Assembly (NCBI GenBank): GCA_963680875.1
Contig: OY804579.1
Coordinates: 57,177,718-57,241,717 of the forward strand
Direction: 5' to 3'
Source: Bathymodiolus brooksi
Taxonomy: Eukaryota > Mollusca > Bivalvia > Mytilida > Modiolidae
DNA length: 64,000 nt
The translations under genes were made by a program, and so were the position numbers. A model generated the notes under the pieces. The model was not told where the DNA came from. It was given only the letters and a program-made list of their open reading frames with translations, and did not search any database. Below, one piece after another: positions 22,132-35,945 of this stretch; position 1 is the first letter of the stretch, and each line of letters starts with the position of its first letter.

Positions 22132-25100
22132 AATAACCATTATTGGAAGTCAAGCTTCATGACTGATCTCTTAGATAGTTCTTTATGAATTATATATGAT
22201 AACAGATATGTATATGTTTCATTTGTTGTGGTCACCACCAAAGGATAAAGTTTAACTTAGAACCTAATAGGAAATGTGTTGTCAAATTGTCTGAAAACAC
22301 TGAACCATTTGAAAGCAAAGATTGATGGAATGTTACCTTTATTGTCTACATTCGTGTTTTTTTTTTACATAACCCAAAGATGGCCACCAATGCAAGAAAA
22401 GCTGAAATAAGATTCAAATAAACAAAATTATTTGAATATCGTTTTCTCGAAAAAAGAGAAATCTGATTGGTGATTGCTTAACATACACAAATATTTCATC
22501 CATATTCAGAACAAAAGCAGGTTCAACAATATTTAAAAATAAAACAAAAATAAAGAGTAATGGGGCAACCATTGCAACAACATTTGACTGCCACTGTTAA
22601 TGTATTGCGAGTTGGGTAGGAACAAAAATATCCACTCGTAGCGGCAACAATGTGTTCCCCTTTTTCGAGATCTACTCTACGTCTTTAATCCCCAATAGTC
22701 TAAGGCCATACTTGCCATTTTATGACAACAAAAATGAGAGCCTCATCGACAAGGCATCAACAGTCTGCCACCCGGAGGACACCATGTGTGTTGAACGCTT
22801 GTAACTGTAGCCAGTACCCAGTAGGATAGTCACTGTATAGTAAACAGAAAAGAATATTTATAACCAGGTGACAGACACATTCTTAAACAATCAGTTGCGC
22901 CTCTAGTTTATATGAATTTGAAGAACATATTATGGTATACGTCACAGGGGCGAAGGGGTCGTGTGGGACAAGGAGGGTACATGTCCCCTTGGACCAACTT
23001 TCAAAAGCGGGGCGGGGAGGGGGGAAGCTATATCACTTTTTGGGGCCAAAATTTATAAAAAAAAATTAAGTATTAACATGGAAGCAAAAAAATATATCAA
23101 TAAATTAGAGATAAAAGGATATGTTTGATTTTTTTCTGTAGTCTCCTGAAGCTTTCCCCAACCCAACTTTCCAGTCCATTTATGAAGCTTGTTCCCCTCC
23201 CACTTTCAGGTCCCCTCAAAAAGCTCGTCTCCCACACTTTCCGATCCACTCCCACGCCTCCGTGTCACCCATCTGCCTATTTATCCGTTCACCCAGAGAT
23301 CAGGTTTTAGAAGTTGACCGAAAGTGGGGGTGGGTGGAAGAAAAAAAGGCCATTTAGCTTCAAATCATACCCATATATCTCTTGTTCAACTGCACGTTTT
23401 TTTCCTCCATGCTAAAATTTTCAGCTTTTCTACATTTTTGTTTTTAAAAAAGTTGGGGGCACTAGTTTTGCAACGAAGTGTCCCCCTCCTCCTGTATTGG
23501 CTCATATGCCTCTGTACTATATATGGTCATTACGATTGTTTCCACGATTAGACCATTCATAGTTCACACTTGGCACGATCAAAATGAATATTACCACGTG
23601 ACGATGAAAAGAAAGTGCAAACTGCATGAAAATCCCCGAATTAAACTTCTTTTCTGAGAGAGGTGTTTGAAATCAAAGTACACATTTGGGCTAACAAGTT
23701 CTGGGTTAGTATTGGGAAACAAAAGGGGTAAGTTAGGCACTGATTTTGAATTAGTCTTAATTATTGACCCAAATGATACTATAGAATTTGGCCTAAATGT
23801 AAACTTAGAATTGGCCCAAACGTATATCTCATTTAGCCCCCAATGTAGATCTCCAATTGTTCCGATCATATTTCCATTACACTATTTAGCCAGGACGAAT
23901 AGAATACTACTATAGTCGTATATCCCACGAGCCTATTCTATTATTAACAGAATAATTATAACCATTTTGAACCACATTGTTGCAGTTTTATTTTGAACAA
24001 AAATACAAGCAAGAAGAAAACCCCATCAAAATATGTATAATGTATGTTTTTTCACTTAGTATTTGGGTCTAGACCTCCTTACCCTGGATCATATACCGGT
24101 ATTAATTTTTATAAGAAACCTGTTAAATATTTTGCACAAATTTTTTAAAAATCTTTTTTGAAACTGCAGATTTTGTTTGCAAATAAATGTACATTGTACT
24201 TTATAAATCTATTGACCAGGAATATATCATAATACGATAAAACTGGCAGTAACTATGATCAACTATTTCAAAAGAGTAAACAATTTTAAAGGTATGTATA
24301 TAGTACATGTAGTTTGTACGTAGTCGTTTCAATGTTCATCAATATTAGGTGTGCTAGTCCTTGACGTTTACAAATGTATATGAAAAGTCCCAATTGGCTA
24401 CTCGTCATGTGTCGGAAGTAAAAATAGATTCAAACCAGATAAAAATGTAATATCTCTATCTACTTATTCAAGATGACAACTACATTTTGTAATATACACA
24501 GATGACATATTATTAAAAGAAATGTACATAATTATATTTCACAAAATTAATTTCTATCAATTAATCACCTTGATATTGAACTATTGTTATTAAACAAAAG
24601 ACAGATTGACTCACAATTCGTAAATTTTCATGAATAAGAATTGGTTGGTTATTTTTAATTTTCTTTCTTTAAGTAACCATTTGCCATTTGACAGATAAGT
24701 GTATGTGTATGTTAAGTTTTCTTTAATTCTGTATACACCAAAGTTACAAATAAGAGTATATTATAATCACAAAACAATTGTATATAATTAATAATAATAA
24801 ATACCAAATTTATAAAAACAACGGAAAAACTGAAGTTGTAAGATTTCAAGATTGTATATAAAGTACTAAGTATAGATCCATGATATCGCAGGTTTTCTTC
24901 CCTAAAGCAAAAAAAAAATCATTGATTATTTGTTTTTTCTATACTAACTGCAGATGATAAAAATATCAGCTTATACATATATCATATGGTGAACCATATC
25001 ATATATTAATCTATATATCATTTTGACACATATACAAGATATATTATATAATATAACGATAGAAACTCAAATGTGACCAAAGTTTCATCATAATTTCCCT

Positions 25101-25866
25101 TTTATTATTGAATAATAATTTAGTTTTCTTCCAATATTATCCGTGTTTCAGGTTCATCGAACACCAATGAAAAAAAAAACTGAACACGAGGGAATTTCCC
25201 TAAGTATTACCCTGGTTTTTGTTTTGTTCTTGTTGAAAGTCAGGACAAGGGAAAAAGTCAGGTATGAATCGTTTCCAAATATATTGACGTATTTTTAACA
25301 ATTTGTTGAAATGATGCAAAAGTTTCCAGATTATTGTACATTATTTTTATTGTTAGATTCTAGTTTTATTGGTAGTTTCGACCATTACGTTAACATGAAT
25401 TATTGTAGTATTTCCGTGTTTACTATATGTATGCAAGCCCACGACTGTTAATAATGTTGACATATATAATTTGCCCTAGATAATTATATTTCTGGAGCAG
25501 ATTATTTTCAAACGTATATATATTTTCATAAAGGGACATAAAAGAAAATATTTGCAGAAGTAAAAAGATGCAACCAGGAATTAAAAGTAATATAATTATA
25601 TTATATTCGTTTATCAAATAATTCTTTCTAATTAATTTATTGTTTGCTTTTTCACGTCCATCGGCAAATATTTCTTGTATATTCAGAAAGAGAACAAATT
25701 CAACAATATATAAAAACTATTCAGAAATAAGGAAAAACTGGGCGACTTCTGACTGCCACTGGATAAGTAGAAAAACAATCGCGGTTACAAAAGAGGTCGC
25801 TGAACGTGCCTGAAACTTGACACTCTCCTACGTTACCCACTTTGGTCGACGATCAAACTTTCCTCA
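22132..25866. other. intergenic, nothing recognised
   Basis: About 3.7 kb, AT-rich. A C- and G-rich patch at 22960-23290 and paired ORFs at 23.6-23.9 kb have no recognisable protein. Motifs near 22500 and 25680 (catattcagaacaaaagcaggttcaacaat compared with tatattcagaaagagaac...ttcaacaat) suggest two copies of a diverged repeat. Confidence 0.5.
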
Positions 25867-25869
25867 TTA

Positions 25870-25965
25870 TATAGAAATAGAAATAAGTTTATTAACCAAA
25901 TCAAGGCCCCCGGGAGGGCATAAACAAATAACAATTATGATTGATACACAACAACAATACATCAA
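25870..25965 (-). mobile_element. LINE 3'-end fragment, copy 1
   Basis: Read on the minus strand this is a retroelement tail: ...tgccctcccgggggccttga, then ttggttaataaacttatttc and a short (atttct) tail. A nearly identical piece in the same orientation is at 36330-36424. No coding part is attached. Confidence 0.6.
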
Positions 25966-26076
25966 ACTAAATATTCGCGGTGAAATATCAATAATTGTGG
26001 TGCAGGCACACTCAGGCAGGAAAGGAGATATATGCACATAAACGTACACACACTTACTCACATATATACGAGGGGT

Positions 26077-26095
26077 GGGGGGGGGGGGGGGGGGG
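26077..26095 (+). repeat. poly-G tract (19 G)
   Basis: An uninterrupted run of 19 G residues, preceded by aggggt. Such tracts can adopt G-quadruplex structure and are error-prone in sequencing, so the exact length is uncertain. Confidence 0.9.
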
Positions 26096-26750
26096 TGAGA
26101 GAGAACATATACATATATCAGGTGATTCATCACCAATCTGACCTTGAGTCGATGCCAAAAGGAATAAAGTCCTACTTGTGTCTAGTGCAGACCGGCCATG
26201 TTGATATAGAAGAATTTCGATGTGGAAGGAAAGGGGAGAGACACACAAACATGTAATATTGTTTGGAACATGGAAAGGGATCGGAGCTTTTGGATAACCA
26301 GCAGCGAGCATCAAGGGACGATGCCAAAAGAAATATTTTCTTTCTCATTATATATATATATACAGACTAAAACAACGACCTTTTCCATATCGGAGTGGCT
26401 ATCACCCGATACTCCGACCCAAATAAGGCCCAAGTGGTCGATAGTGTGTCGACGTGGCCATGACTGCGTCTCTTTTGTTTGTTTAGTCAGATTTCTCAAT
26501 TTCAATTTGGTGAATCGACCCTGTAAAAGAGGTCTACCAAATCTTGATAGAAGACTTAAGCTTAATATTTACAAGCTGACCTTTCCGTGTGTCGTTTTAG
26601 TTTGTGTAGCTAGAAGCTAAGTATTTTTTGTGTGCATTGAAACAGAAATGTTATAGAATCATCCTTGAACCTTGGTACACGATGATTAAATGCAATTGCT
26701 ATGAATAAACTAGAAAAATATGATAGCGAAGGAATTCGTTTCTACATACT
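26096..26750. other. intergenic, nothing recognised
   Basis: One 132-codon open frame (26222-26620, plus strand) crosses this stretch. Its translation has no recognisable domain and includes low-complexity TA repeats, so it is not called as a gene. Confidence 0.5.
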
Positions 26751-28290
26751 CAGGGGTTTCAAAGTGGGCCGGTACCCGGTACTTTTACCCGCCTGAGATC
26801 GTGTATAGTACCGGCAGAAATTACTGAATCCCCCAAAATTAGCGGTGGTCAAAACCACAAGTACGATGGTCGATTGGCTTGTGGAATATTTTTCATAAAA
26901 AATTAATGATCATGTCAATTGCTGAATTCTCGCATTCAAATCGAACAACTGCGTCACGACCAAGTTGATGGGATATTCCCTGTTTTAAAAATAAATTTAC
27001 CTTAGAATCGTAAATAGCAGTTTGCGCATGCGGTAAATAGATATGTTTTCGCCCCCAATATCTTTTCATCCTTGTGTAAAACTCGGACCGGAACAAAGCT
27101 GACATCATTTCAAAATAAAAAAAATGATCGATTACAAATTATGTTCAAATACAATTTAGTGTAATCTCCAGTAATATAAGTATGATCATTATGTATTATG
27201 AATATATGACTACACAATATTTTTTGCGATTTTTTTTATCCATTTAAAACCCAAGGTCGAATCATTCTGGGGCGTACTGTCTTGTTGCTTAACTCCGTCC
27301 ATATTGTTTAACTTCCGGTATAAAAAAATAAAAACCGATGGCTAATTTATTTACACATTTTGACGGGGCCCTACCGCGGTTGTTCACAGAAATGAAAGTG
27401 TGCTGAAAAACAGGGGTACGAGGAGATAAGGGATAGAAAATTACTAGAAATCTTGAAAAAGGACCGGACATGGCTCAAATACGAATTACATTGTAATGTC
27501 AAAACGCCGGCCCCCCTTTTTTTCCAAAATAATTTAACTTTTGTGATTCAAATGTTAATAAATGTCTTCCCGCGAATCGTTTTTGTTCGAACATTTGTTT
27601 TGCACATAAGTCGTGAAAGTAACAATATATATTGTTTTTGTTTAATTATATTTGTATTCATCTATTAAAAAATTATAAATTTTATTAAAGATTGATGATT
27701 GCAAATTAAATTTATATGTTTCATCAAGGACGTATTCTATATACGTCCTTGGTTTCATTAATTATGACACTTATATGTCTTGATCCTGCCAATGGTCTTT
27801 GATGAGTTTAATTACTGGTAATAAAGTTAAAAAAAAACACACAAGCCAAGGTATTGTGAAAAAGAAAAGGACAAAGCCAACAAAAGAATTTTGAGAAGTT
27901 TAAGCTTTGATAACAATGGCTTGGTCAAGCTAGCTGCGGAACCGTAGCTCTTTATGGTCCTTTTGGTTTTTTTTAAGATATGGCGGACTATCTATGAATA
28001 ATCTTGGCTGAAGTCTGTAAACTGAAATATTCAATAAAGAAATTGGGGGGAAAAATCCAGGCATTATGCATGGTCTTCACTCTTGGTGAAATCTGAACTC
28101 TAAAGTTAATGGGATTTTTCTTTCAAAAACACTTAATGTTTTGCAGTCTGAAGTACATTTTTTGGTCCACAAAATGCTAGATTTCAGGAGCTTCCGCCCC
28201 CTGGACCCCTTACGGCCCTCAGCCTAATTTTTTAGGTACCTCCTAAAATTTAAGAAGTACCTCCTATTATAAAAAACTTTGAAACCCCTG
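26751..28290. mobile_element. non-autonomous TIR element, 1.54 kb, 6-bp target duplication
   Basis: Starts caggggtttcaaagt and ends actttgaaacccctg, a 15-bp inverted repeat (one junction base less sure). The flanks catact (26745-26750 and 28291-28296) are identical. The left subterminal region (gggccggtacccggtacttttac) resembles that of 15657 (ggggcggtaccaggtacttttac), linking the two as one superfamily. No transposase frame is seen. A piece of a MULE-like end (tagctgcggaaccgtagctc at 27931) is nested inside. Confidence 0.7.
27931..27990. mobile_element. truncated MULE-like MITE end
   Basis: The left terminus tagctgcggaaccgtagctc followed by tttatggtcc matches the MITEs in DCTN4. The right terminus is not found nearby, so the copy is broken. 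Confidence 0.6.
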
Positions 28291-28321
28291 CATACTATTC
28301 AAATATTAAATGTGAAACTGC

Positions 28322-28546
28322 TTGGATTACAACTAATATGCAATCAGTGCCTATCACCACTGATGTTGTGAGTTCGAATCTCGATCAGGGTTAGGTGTAC
28401 AACATTATGTGATAAAATTTGTCAGTGACTTGCGACAGGTCGGTGGTTTTCACCGGGTTCTCCACCAATAAAACTGACCGCCACGATATAATTGAAATAT
28501 TGTTGAAAGTGGCGTTAAACACCATAAAACCAAACCAAACCAAACT
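28322..28546 (+). mobile_element. S1 SINE, 5' truncated
   Basis: Begins within the tRNA-like head (ggattacaactaatatgcaa), then gtgagttcgaatctc, gaccgccacgatataattga and gaaagtggcgttaaac, ending in (aaacc)n. The first part of the head is missing. A short reverse S2 tail (gagtgagtgaatgaatattg) follows near 28828. Confidence 0.75.
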
Positions 28547-28934
28547 TATTCGGCTTAACTTTCAATATACAGTCATAATTAGCACTGCCTGTGTTGTTAG
28601 TCGAAATACAACATGTACTTGCTTGTGCTGCAGGGTACAAACGGAAAAATTATATTAAATCTTCTTATTATGTTTATATTGCAAACTGTTCTATCCACTG
28701 AGGGAATCCTTGGTATAGAAAGAGGACATATGTTGTCTGCTGCGGGGTACAGCCACTCTCGAAAGGTTTAATCCTCTGGTTGTGCGGGAACAAATCAAGG
28801 AAGGTGTTATAGCACTGGTTGTATGAGTGAGTGAATGAATATTGTTCTTTAACGCCACATTATCATTTTTAGTTTCTTTCCGATGAAATGACGATGATGT
28901 CCGTTGTATACTAGCTCAATGAACTAACAATATA

Positions 28935-29092
28935 TTTTTTATTCCAATTAAGGTCCCTCAAGGGGCAATAACAAATATACATTCATAATTATATCAGCAG
29001 TTACAACAATACAGAATGGAGACATATGTTCATAAACAAGACAATTCTAACTATTTAAATGATAACATGTTACAGCAAGTGGGCTGTGTTTG
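28935..29092 (-). mobile_element. LINE 3'-end fragment, copy 1 of a pair
   Basis: Minus-strand reading gives gttattgccccttgagggac, cttaattggaataaa and an A/T tail, which looks like a LINE 3' UTR. It matches 41961-42118 with only two differences that I can see, and both copies stop at the same internal point (gtgggctgtgtttg). It immediately precedes the satellite array. Confidence 0.65.
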
Positions 29093-29148
29093 ACAGCACG
29101 ATCCGAGGAGAGGCAAGGAGTAATGTATAGTAGCAGAGTACAGGTAGA

Positions 29149-32100
29149 TATGTCGCTCCTCTTGTACACGTTATTCTGTCTAAGGGTCAATATGTCTTTA
29201 TGTCGCTCCTCTTGTACACGTTATTCTGTTTAAGGGTCAATATGTCTTTATGTCGCCCCTCTTGTACACGTTATTCTGTCTAAGGGTCAATATGTCTTTA
29301 TGTCGCTCCACTTGTACACGTTAATCTGTCTAAGGGTCAATATGTCTTTATGTCGCTCCTCTTGTACACGTTATTCTGTCTAAGGGTCAATATGTCTTTA
29401 TGTCGCTCCTCTTGTACACGTTATTCTGTTTAAGGGTCAATATGTCTTTATGTCGCCCCTCTTGTACACGTTATTCTGTCTAAGGGTCAATATGTCTTTA
29501 TGTCGCTCCACTTGTACACGTTAATCTGTCTAAGGGTCAATATGTCTTTATGTCGCTCCTCTTGTACACGTTATACTGTCTAAGGGTCAATATGTCTTTA
29601 TGTCGCTCCACTTGTACACGTTAATCTGTCTAAGGGTCAATATGTCTTTATGTCGCTCCTCTTGTACACGTTATTCTGACTAAGGGTCAATATGTCTTTA
29701 TGTCGCTCCTCTTGTACACGTTATTCTGTCTAAGGGTCAATATGTCTTTATGTCGCTCCTCTTGTACATGTTATTTTGTCTAAGGGTCAATATGTCTTTA
29801 TATCGCTCCTCTTGTACACGTTATTCTGTCTAAGGGTCAATATGTCTTTATGTCGCTCCTCTTGTACACGTTATTCTGATTAAGGGTCAATATGTCTTTA
29901 TGTCGCTCCTCTTGTACACGTTATTCTGTCTAAGGGTCAATATGTCTTTATGTCGCTCCTCTTGTACACGTTATTCTGTCTAAGGGTCAATATGTCTTTA
30001 TGTCGCTCCTCTTGTACACGTTATTCTGTCTAAGGGTCAATATGTCTTTATGTCGCTCCTCTTGTACACGTTATTCTGTCTAAGGGTCAATATGTCTTTA
30101 TGTCGCTCCTCTTGTACATGTTATTTTGTCTGAGGGTCAATATGTCTTTATGTCGCTCCTCTTGTACACGTTAATCTGTCTAAGGGTCAATATGTCTTTA
30201 TGTCGCTCCTCTTGTACACGTTATTCTGTCTAAGGGTCAATATGTCTTTATGTCGCTCCTCTTGTACACGTTATTCTGTCTAAGGGTCAATATGTCTGTA
30301 TGTCGCTCCTCTTGTACACGTTATTCTGACTAAGGGTCAATATGTCTTTATGTCGCTCCTCTTGTACACGTTATTCTGTCTAAGGGTCAATATGTCTTTA
30401 TGTCGCTCCTCTTGTACATGTTATTCTGTCTAAGGGTCAATATGTCTTTATGTCGCTCCTCTTGTACACGTTATTCTGTCTAAGGGTCAATATGTCTTTA
30501 TGTCGCTCCTCTTGTACACGTTATTCTGTCTAAGGGTCAATATGTCTTTATGTCGCTCCTCTTGTACATGTTATTCTGTCTAAGGGTCAATATGTCTGTA
30601 TGTCGCTCCTCTTGTACACGTTATTCTGACTAAGGGTCAATATGTCTTTATGTCGCTCCTCTTGTACACGTTATTCTGTCTAAGGGTCAATATGTCTTTA
30701 TGTCGCTCCTCTTGTACACGTTATTCTGTCTAAGGGTCAATATGTCTTTATGTCGCTCCTCTTGTACACGTTATTCTGTCTAAGGGTCAATATGTCTTTA
30801 TGTCGCCCCTCTTGTACACGTTATTCTGTCTAAGGGTCAATATGTCTTTATGTCGCTCCTCTTGTACACGTTATTCTGTCTAAGGGTCAATATGTCTTTA
30901 TGTCGCTCCTCTTGTACACGTTATTCTGTCTAAGGGTCAATATGTCTTTATGTCGCTCCTCTTGTACACGTTATTCTGTCTAAGGGTCAATATGTCTTTA
31001 TGTCGCTCCTCTTGTACACGTTATTCTGACTAAGGGTCAATATGTCTTTATGTCGCTCCTCTTGTACACGTTATTCTGTCTAAGGGTCAATATGTCTTCA
31101 TGTCGCTCCTCTTGTACATGTTATTCTGTCTAAGGGTCAATATGTCTTTATGTCGCTCCTCTTGTACACGTTATTCTGACTAAGGGTCAATATGTCTTTA
31201 TGTCGCTCCTCTTGTACACGTTATTCTGTCTAAGGGTCAATATGTCTTTATGTCGCTCCTCTTGTACACGTTATTCTGACTAAGGGTCAATATGTCTTTA
31301 TGTCGCTCCTCTTGTACACGTTATTCTGTCTAAGGGTCAATATGTCTTTATGTCGCTCCTCTTGTACATGTTATTCTGTCTAAGGGTCAATATGTCTTTA
31401 TGTCGCTCCTCTTGTACATGTTATTCTGTCTAAGGGTCAATATGTCTTTATGTCGCTCCTCTTGTACACGTTATTCTGACTAAGGGTCAATATGTCTTTA
31501 TGTCGCTCCTCTTGTACATGTTATTTTGTCTAAGGGTCAATATGTCTTTATGTCGCTCCACTTGTACACGTTAATCTGTCTAAGGGTCAATATGTCTTTA
31601 TGTCGCTCCTCTTGTACACGTTATTCTGTCTAAGGGTCAATATGTCTTTATGTCGCTCCTCTTGTACATGTTATTCTGTCTAAGGGTCAATATGTCTTTA
31701 TGTCGCTCCTCTTGTACATGTTATTCTGTCTAAGGGTCAATATGTCTTTATGTCGCTCCTCTTGTACATGTTATTCTGTCTAAGGGTCAATATGTCTTTA
31801 TGTCGCTCCTCTTGTACATGTTATTCTGTCTAAGGGTCAATATGTCTTTATGTCGCTCCTCTTGTACACGTTATTCTGACTAAGGGTCAATATGTCTTTA
31901 TGTCGCTCCTCTTGTACACGTTATTCTGTCTAAGGGTCAATATGTCTTTATGTCGCTCCTCTTGTACATGTTATTTTGTCTAAGGGTCAATATGTCTTTA
32001 TGTCGCTCCTCTTGTACACGTTATTCTGTCTAAGGGTCAATATGTCTTTATGTCGCTCCTCTTGTACATGTTATTCTGTCTAAGGGTCGAAATGTCTTTA

Positions 32101-35100
32101 TGTCGGGTCAATATGTCTTTATGTCGCTCCTCTTGTACATGTTATTCTGTCTAAGGGTCAATATGTCTTTATGTCGCTCCTCTTGTACACGTTATTCTGT
32201 CTAAGGGTCAATATGTCTTTATGTCGCTCCTCTTGTACATGTTATTATGTCTAAGGGTCAATATGTCTTTATGTCGCTCCTCTTGTACACGTTATTCTGA
32301 CTAAGGGTCAATATGTCTTTATGTCGCTCCTCTTGTACACGTTATTCTGTCTAAGGGTCAATATGTCTTTATGTCGCTCCTCTTGTACACGTTATTCTGT
32401 CTAAGGGTCAATATGTCTGTATGTCGCTCCTCTTGTACACGTTATTCTGACTAAGGGTCAATATGTCTTTATGTCGCTCCTCTTGTACACGTTATTCTGT
32501 CTAAGGGTCAATATGTCTTTATGTCGCTCCTCTTGTACATGTTATTCTGTCTAAGGGTCAATATGTCTTTATGTCGCTCCTCTTGTACACGTTATTCTGT
32601 CTAAGGGTCAATATGTCTTTATGTCGCTCCTCTTGTACACGTTATTCTGTCTAAGGGTCAATATGTCTTTATGTCGCTCCTCTTGTACATGTTATTCTGT
32701 CTAAGGGTCAATATGTCTGTATGTCGCTCCTCTTGTACACGTTATTCTGACTAAGGGTCAATATGTCTTTATGTCGCTCCTCTTGTACACGTTATTCTGT
32801 CTAAGGGTCAATATGTCTTTATGTCGCTCCTCTTGTACACGTTATTCTGTCTAAGGGTCAATATGTCTTTATGTCGCTCCTCTTGTACACGTTATTCTGT
32901 CTAAGGGTCAATATGTCTTTATGTCGCCCCTCTTGTACACGTTATTCTGTCTAAGGGTCAATATGTCTTTATGTCGCTCCTCTTGTACACGTTATTCTGT
33001 CTAAGGGTCAATATGTCTTTATGTCGCTCCTCTTGTACACGTTATTCTGTCTAAGGGTCAATATGTCTTTATGTCGCTCCTCTTGTACACGTTATTCTGT
33101 CTAAGGGTCAATATGTCTTTATGTCGCTCCTCTTGTACACGTTATTCTGACTAAGGGTCAATATGTCTTTATGTCGCTCCTCTTGTACACGTTATTCTGT
33201 CTAAGGGTCAATATGTCTTCATGTCGCTCCTCTTGTACATGTTATTCTGTCTAAGGGTCAATATGTCTTTATGTCGCTCCTCTTGTACACGTTATTCTGA
33301 CTAAGGGTCAATATGTCTTTATGTCGCTCCTCTTGTACACGTTATTCTGTCTAAGGGTCAATATGTCTTTATGTCGCTCCTCTTGTACACGTTATTCTGA
33401 CTAAGGGTCAATATGTCTTTATGTCGCTCCTCTTGTACACGTTATTCTGTCTAAGGGTCAATATGTCTTTATGTCGCTCCTCTTGTACATGTTATTCTGT
33501 CTAAGGGTCAATATGTCTTTATGTCGCTCCTCTTGTACATGTTATTCTGTCTAAGGGTCAATATGTCTTTATGTCGCTCCTCTTGTACACGTTATTCTGA
33601 CTAAGGGTCAATATGTCTTTATGTCGCTCCTCTTGTACATGTTATTTTGTCTAAGGGTCAATATGTCTTTATGTCGCTCCACTTGTACACGTTAATCTGT
33701 CTAAGGGTCAATATGTCTTTATGTCGCTCCTCTTGTACACGTTATTCTGTCTAAGGGTCAATATGTCTTTATGTCGCTCCTCTTGTACATGTTATTCTGT
33801 CTAAGGGTCAATATGTCTTTATGTCGCTCCTCTTGTACATGTTATTCTGTCTAAGGGTCAATATGTCTTTATGTCGCTCCTCTTGTACATGTTATTCTGT
33901 CTAAGGGTCAATATGTCTTTATGTCGCTCCTCTTGTACATGTTATTCTGTCTAAGGGTCAATATGTCTTTATGTCGCTCCTCTTGTACACGTTATTCTGA
34001 CTAAGGGTCAATATGTCTTTATGTCGCTCCTCTTGTACACGTTATTCTGTCTAAGGGTCAATATGTCTTTATGTCGCTCCTCTTGTACATGTTATTTTGT
34101 CTAAGGGTCAATATGTCTTTATGTCGCTCCTCTTGTACACGTTATTCTGTCTAAGGGTCAATATGTCTTTATGTCGCTCCTCTTGTACATGTTATTCTGT
34201 CTAAGGGTCGAAATGTCTTTATGTCGGGTCAATATGTCTTTATGTCGCTCCTCTTGTACATGTTATTCTGTCTAAGGGTCAATATGTCTTTATGTCGCTC
34301 CTCTTGTACACGTTATTCTGTCTAAGGGTCAATATGTCTTTATGTCGCTCCTCTTGTACATGTTATTATGTCTAAGGGTCAATATGTCTTTATGTCGCTC
34401 CTCTTGTACACGTTATTCTGACTAAGGGTCAATATGTCTTTATGTCGCTCCTCTTGTACACGTTATTCTGTCTAAGGGTCAATATGTCTTTATGTCGCTC
34501 CTCTTGTACATGTTATTCTGTCTAAGGGTCAATATGTCTTTATGTCGCTACTCTTGTACATGTTATTCTGTCTAAGGGTCAATATGTCTTTATGTCGCTC
34601 CTCTTGTACATGTTATTCTGTCTAAGGGTCAATATGTCTTTATGTTGCTCCTCTTGTACACGTTATTCTGTCTAAGGGTCAATATGTCTTTATGTCGCTC
34701 CTCTTGTACATGTTATTCTGTCTAAGGGTCAATATGTCTTTATGTCGCTCCTCTTGTACACGTTATTCTGACTAAGGGTCAATATGTCTTTATGTCGCTC
34801 CTCTTGTACATGTTATTTTGTCTAAGGGTCAATATGTCTTTATGTCGCTCCACTTGTACACGTTAATCTGTCTAAGGGTCAATATGTCTTTATGTCGCTC
34901 CTCTTGTACACGTTATTCTGTCTAAGGGTCAATATGTCTTTATGTCGCTCCTCTTGTACATGTTATTCTGTCTAAGGGTCAATATGTCTTTATGTCGCTC
35001 CTCTTGTACATGTTATTCTGTCTAAGGGTCAATATGTCTTTATGTCGCTCCTCTTGTACATGTTATTCTGTCTAAGGGTCAATATGTCTTTATGTCGCTC

Positions 35101-35912
35101 CTCTTGTACATGTTATTCTGTCTAAGGGTCAATATGTCTTTATGTCGCTCCTCTTGTACACGTTATTCTGACTAAGGGTCAATATGTCTTTATGTCGCTC
35201 CTCTTGTACACGTTATTCTGTCTAAGGGTCAATATGTCTTTATGTCGCTCCTCTTGTACATGTTATTTTGTCTAAGGGTCAATATGTCTTTATGTCGCTC
35301 CTCTTGTACACGTTATTCTGTCTAAGGGTCAATATGTCTTTATGTCGCTCCTCTTGTACATGTTATTCTGTCTAAGGGTCGAAATGTCTTTATGTCGGGT
35401 CAATATGTCTTTATGTCGCTCCTCTTGTACATGTTATTCTGTCTAAGGGTCAATATGTCTTTATGTCGCTCCTCTTGTACACGTTATTCTGTCTAAGGGT
35501 CAATATGTCTTTATGTCGCTCCTCTTGTACATGTTATTATGTCTAAGGGTCAATATGTCTTTATGTCGCTCCTCTTGTACACGTTATTCTGACTAAGGGT
35601 CAATATGTCTTTATGTCGCTCCTCTTGTACACGTTATTCTGTCTAAGGGTCAATATGTCTTTATGTCGCTCCTCTTGTACATGTTATTCTGTCTAAGGGT
35701 CAATATGTCTTTATGTCGCTACTCTTGTACATGTTATTCTGTCTAAGGGTCAATATGTCTTTATGTCGCTCCTCTTGTACATGTTATTCTGTCTAAGGGT
35801 CAATATGTCTTTATGTTGCTCCTCTTGTACACGTTATTCTGTCTAAGGGTCAATATGTCTTTATGTCGCTCCTCTTGTACATGTTATTCTGTCTAAGGGT
35901 CAATACGTCTTT
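29149..35912. repeat. 50-bp satellite array, about 135 copies, with higher-order repeats
   Basis: The unit is tatgtcgctcctcttgtaca plus cgttattctgtctaagggtc plus aatatgtctt, exactly 50 bp. Variants (tctgac, tacatg, ttaatc, gctcca, gcccct) recur in ordered patterns. A truncated 21-bp junction unit (gtcgaaatgtctttatgtcg) occurs at 32090, 34211 and 35382. The first two are 2121 bp apart (42 units plus 21) and the last two 1171 bp apart (23 units plus 21), showing large block duplications. The first units show a 200-bp four-unit pattern. Because 50 is not a multiple of 3, it is not a protein repeat. There are no spacers, so it is not CRISPR. Confidence 0.97.
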
Positions 35913-35945
35913 GCTCTTACTCTTTTATAATCTTTCGTTTGACTC

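Noticed and set aside
23591..23915. Overlapping opposite-strand frames of about 90 codons
   Set aside because: Overlapping frames on both strands with no family resemblance; likely chance.
26222..26620. 132-codon open frame as a gene
   Set aside because: Low-complexity TA-derived residues, no recognisable domain, no splice or promoter support.
29149..35912. CRISPR-like regular array
   Set aside because: The 50-bp units are contiguous with no unique spacers, and the context is animal nuclear DNA; this is a satellite.
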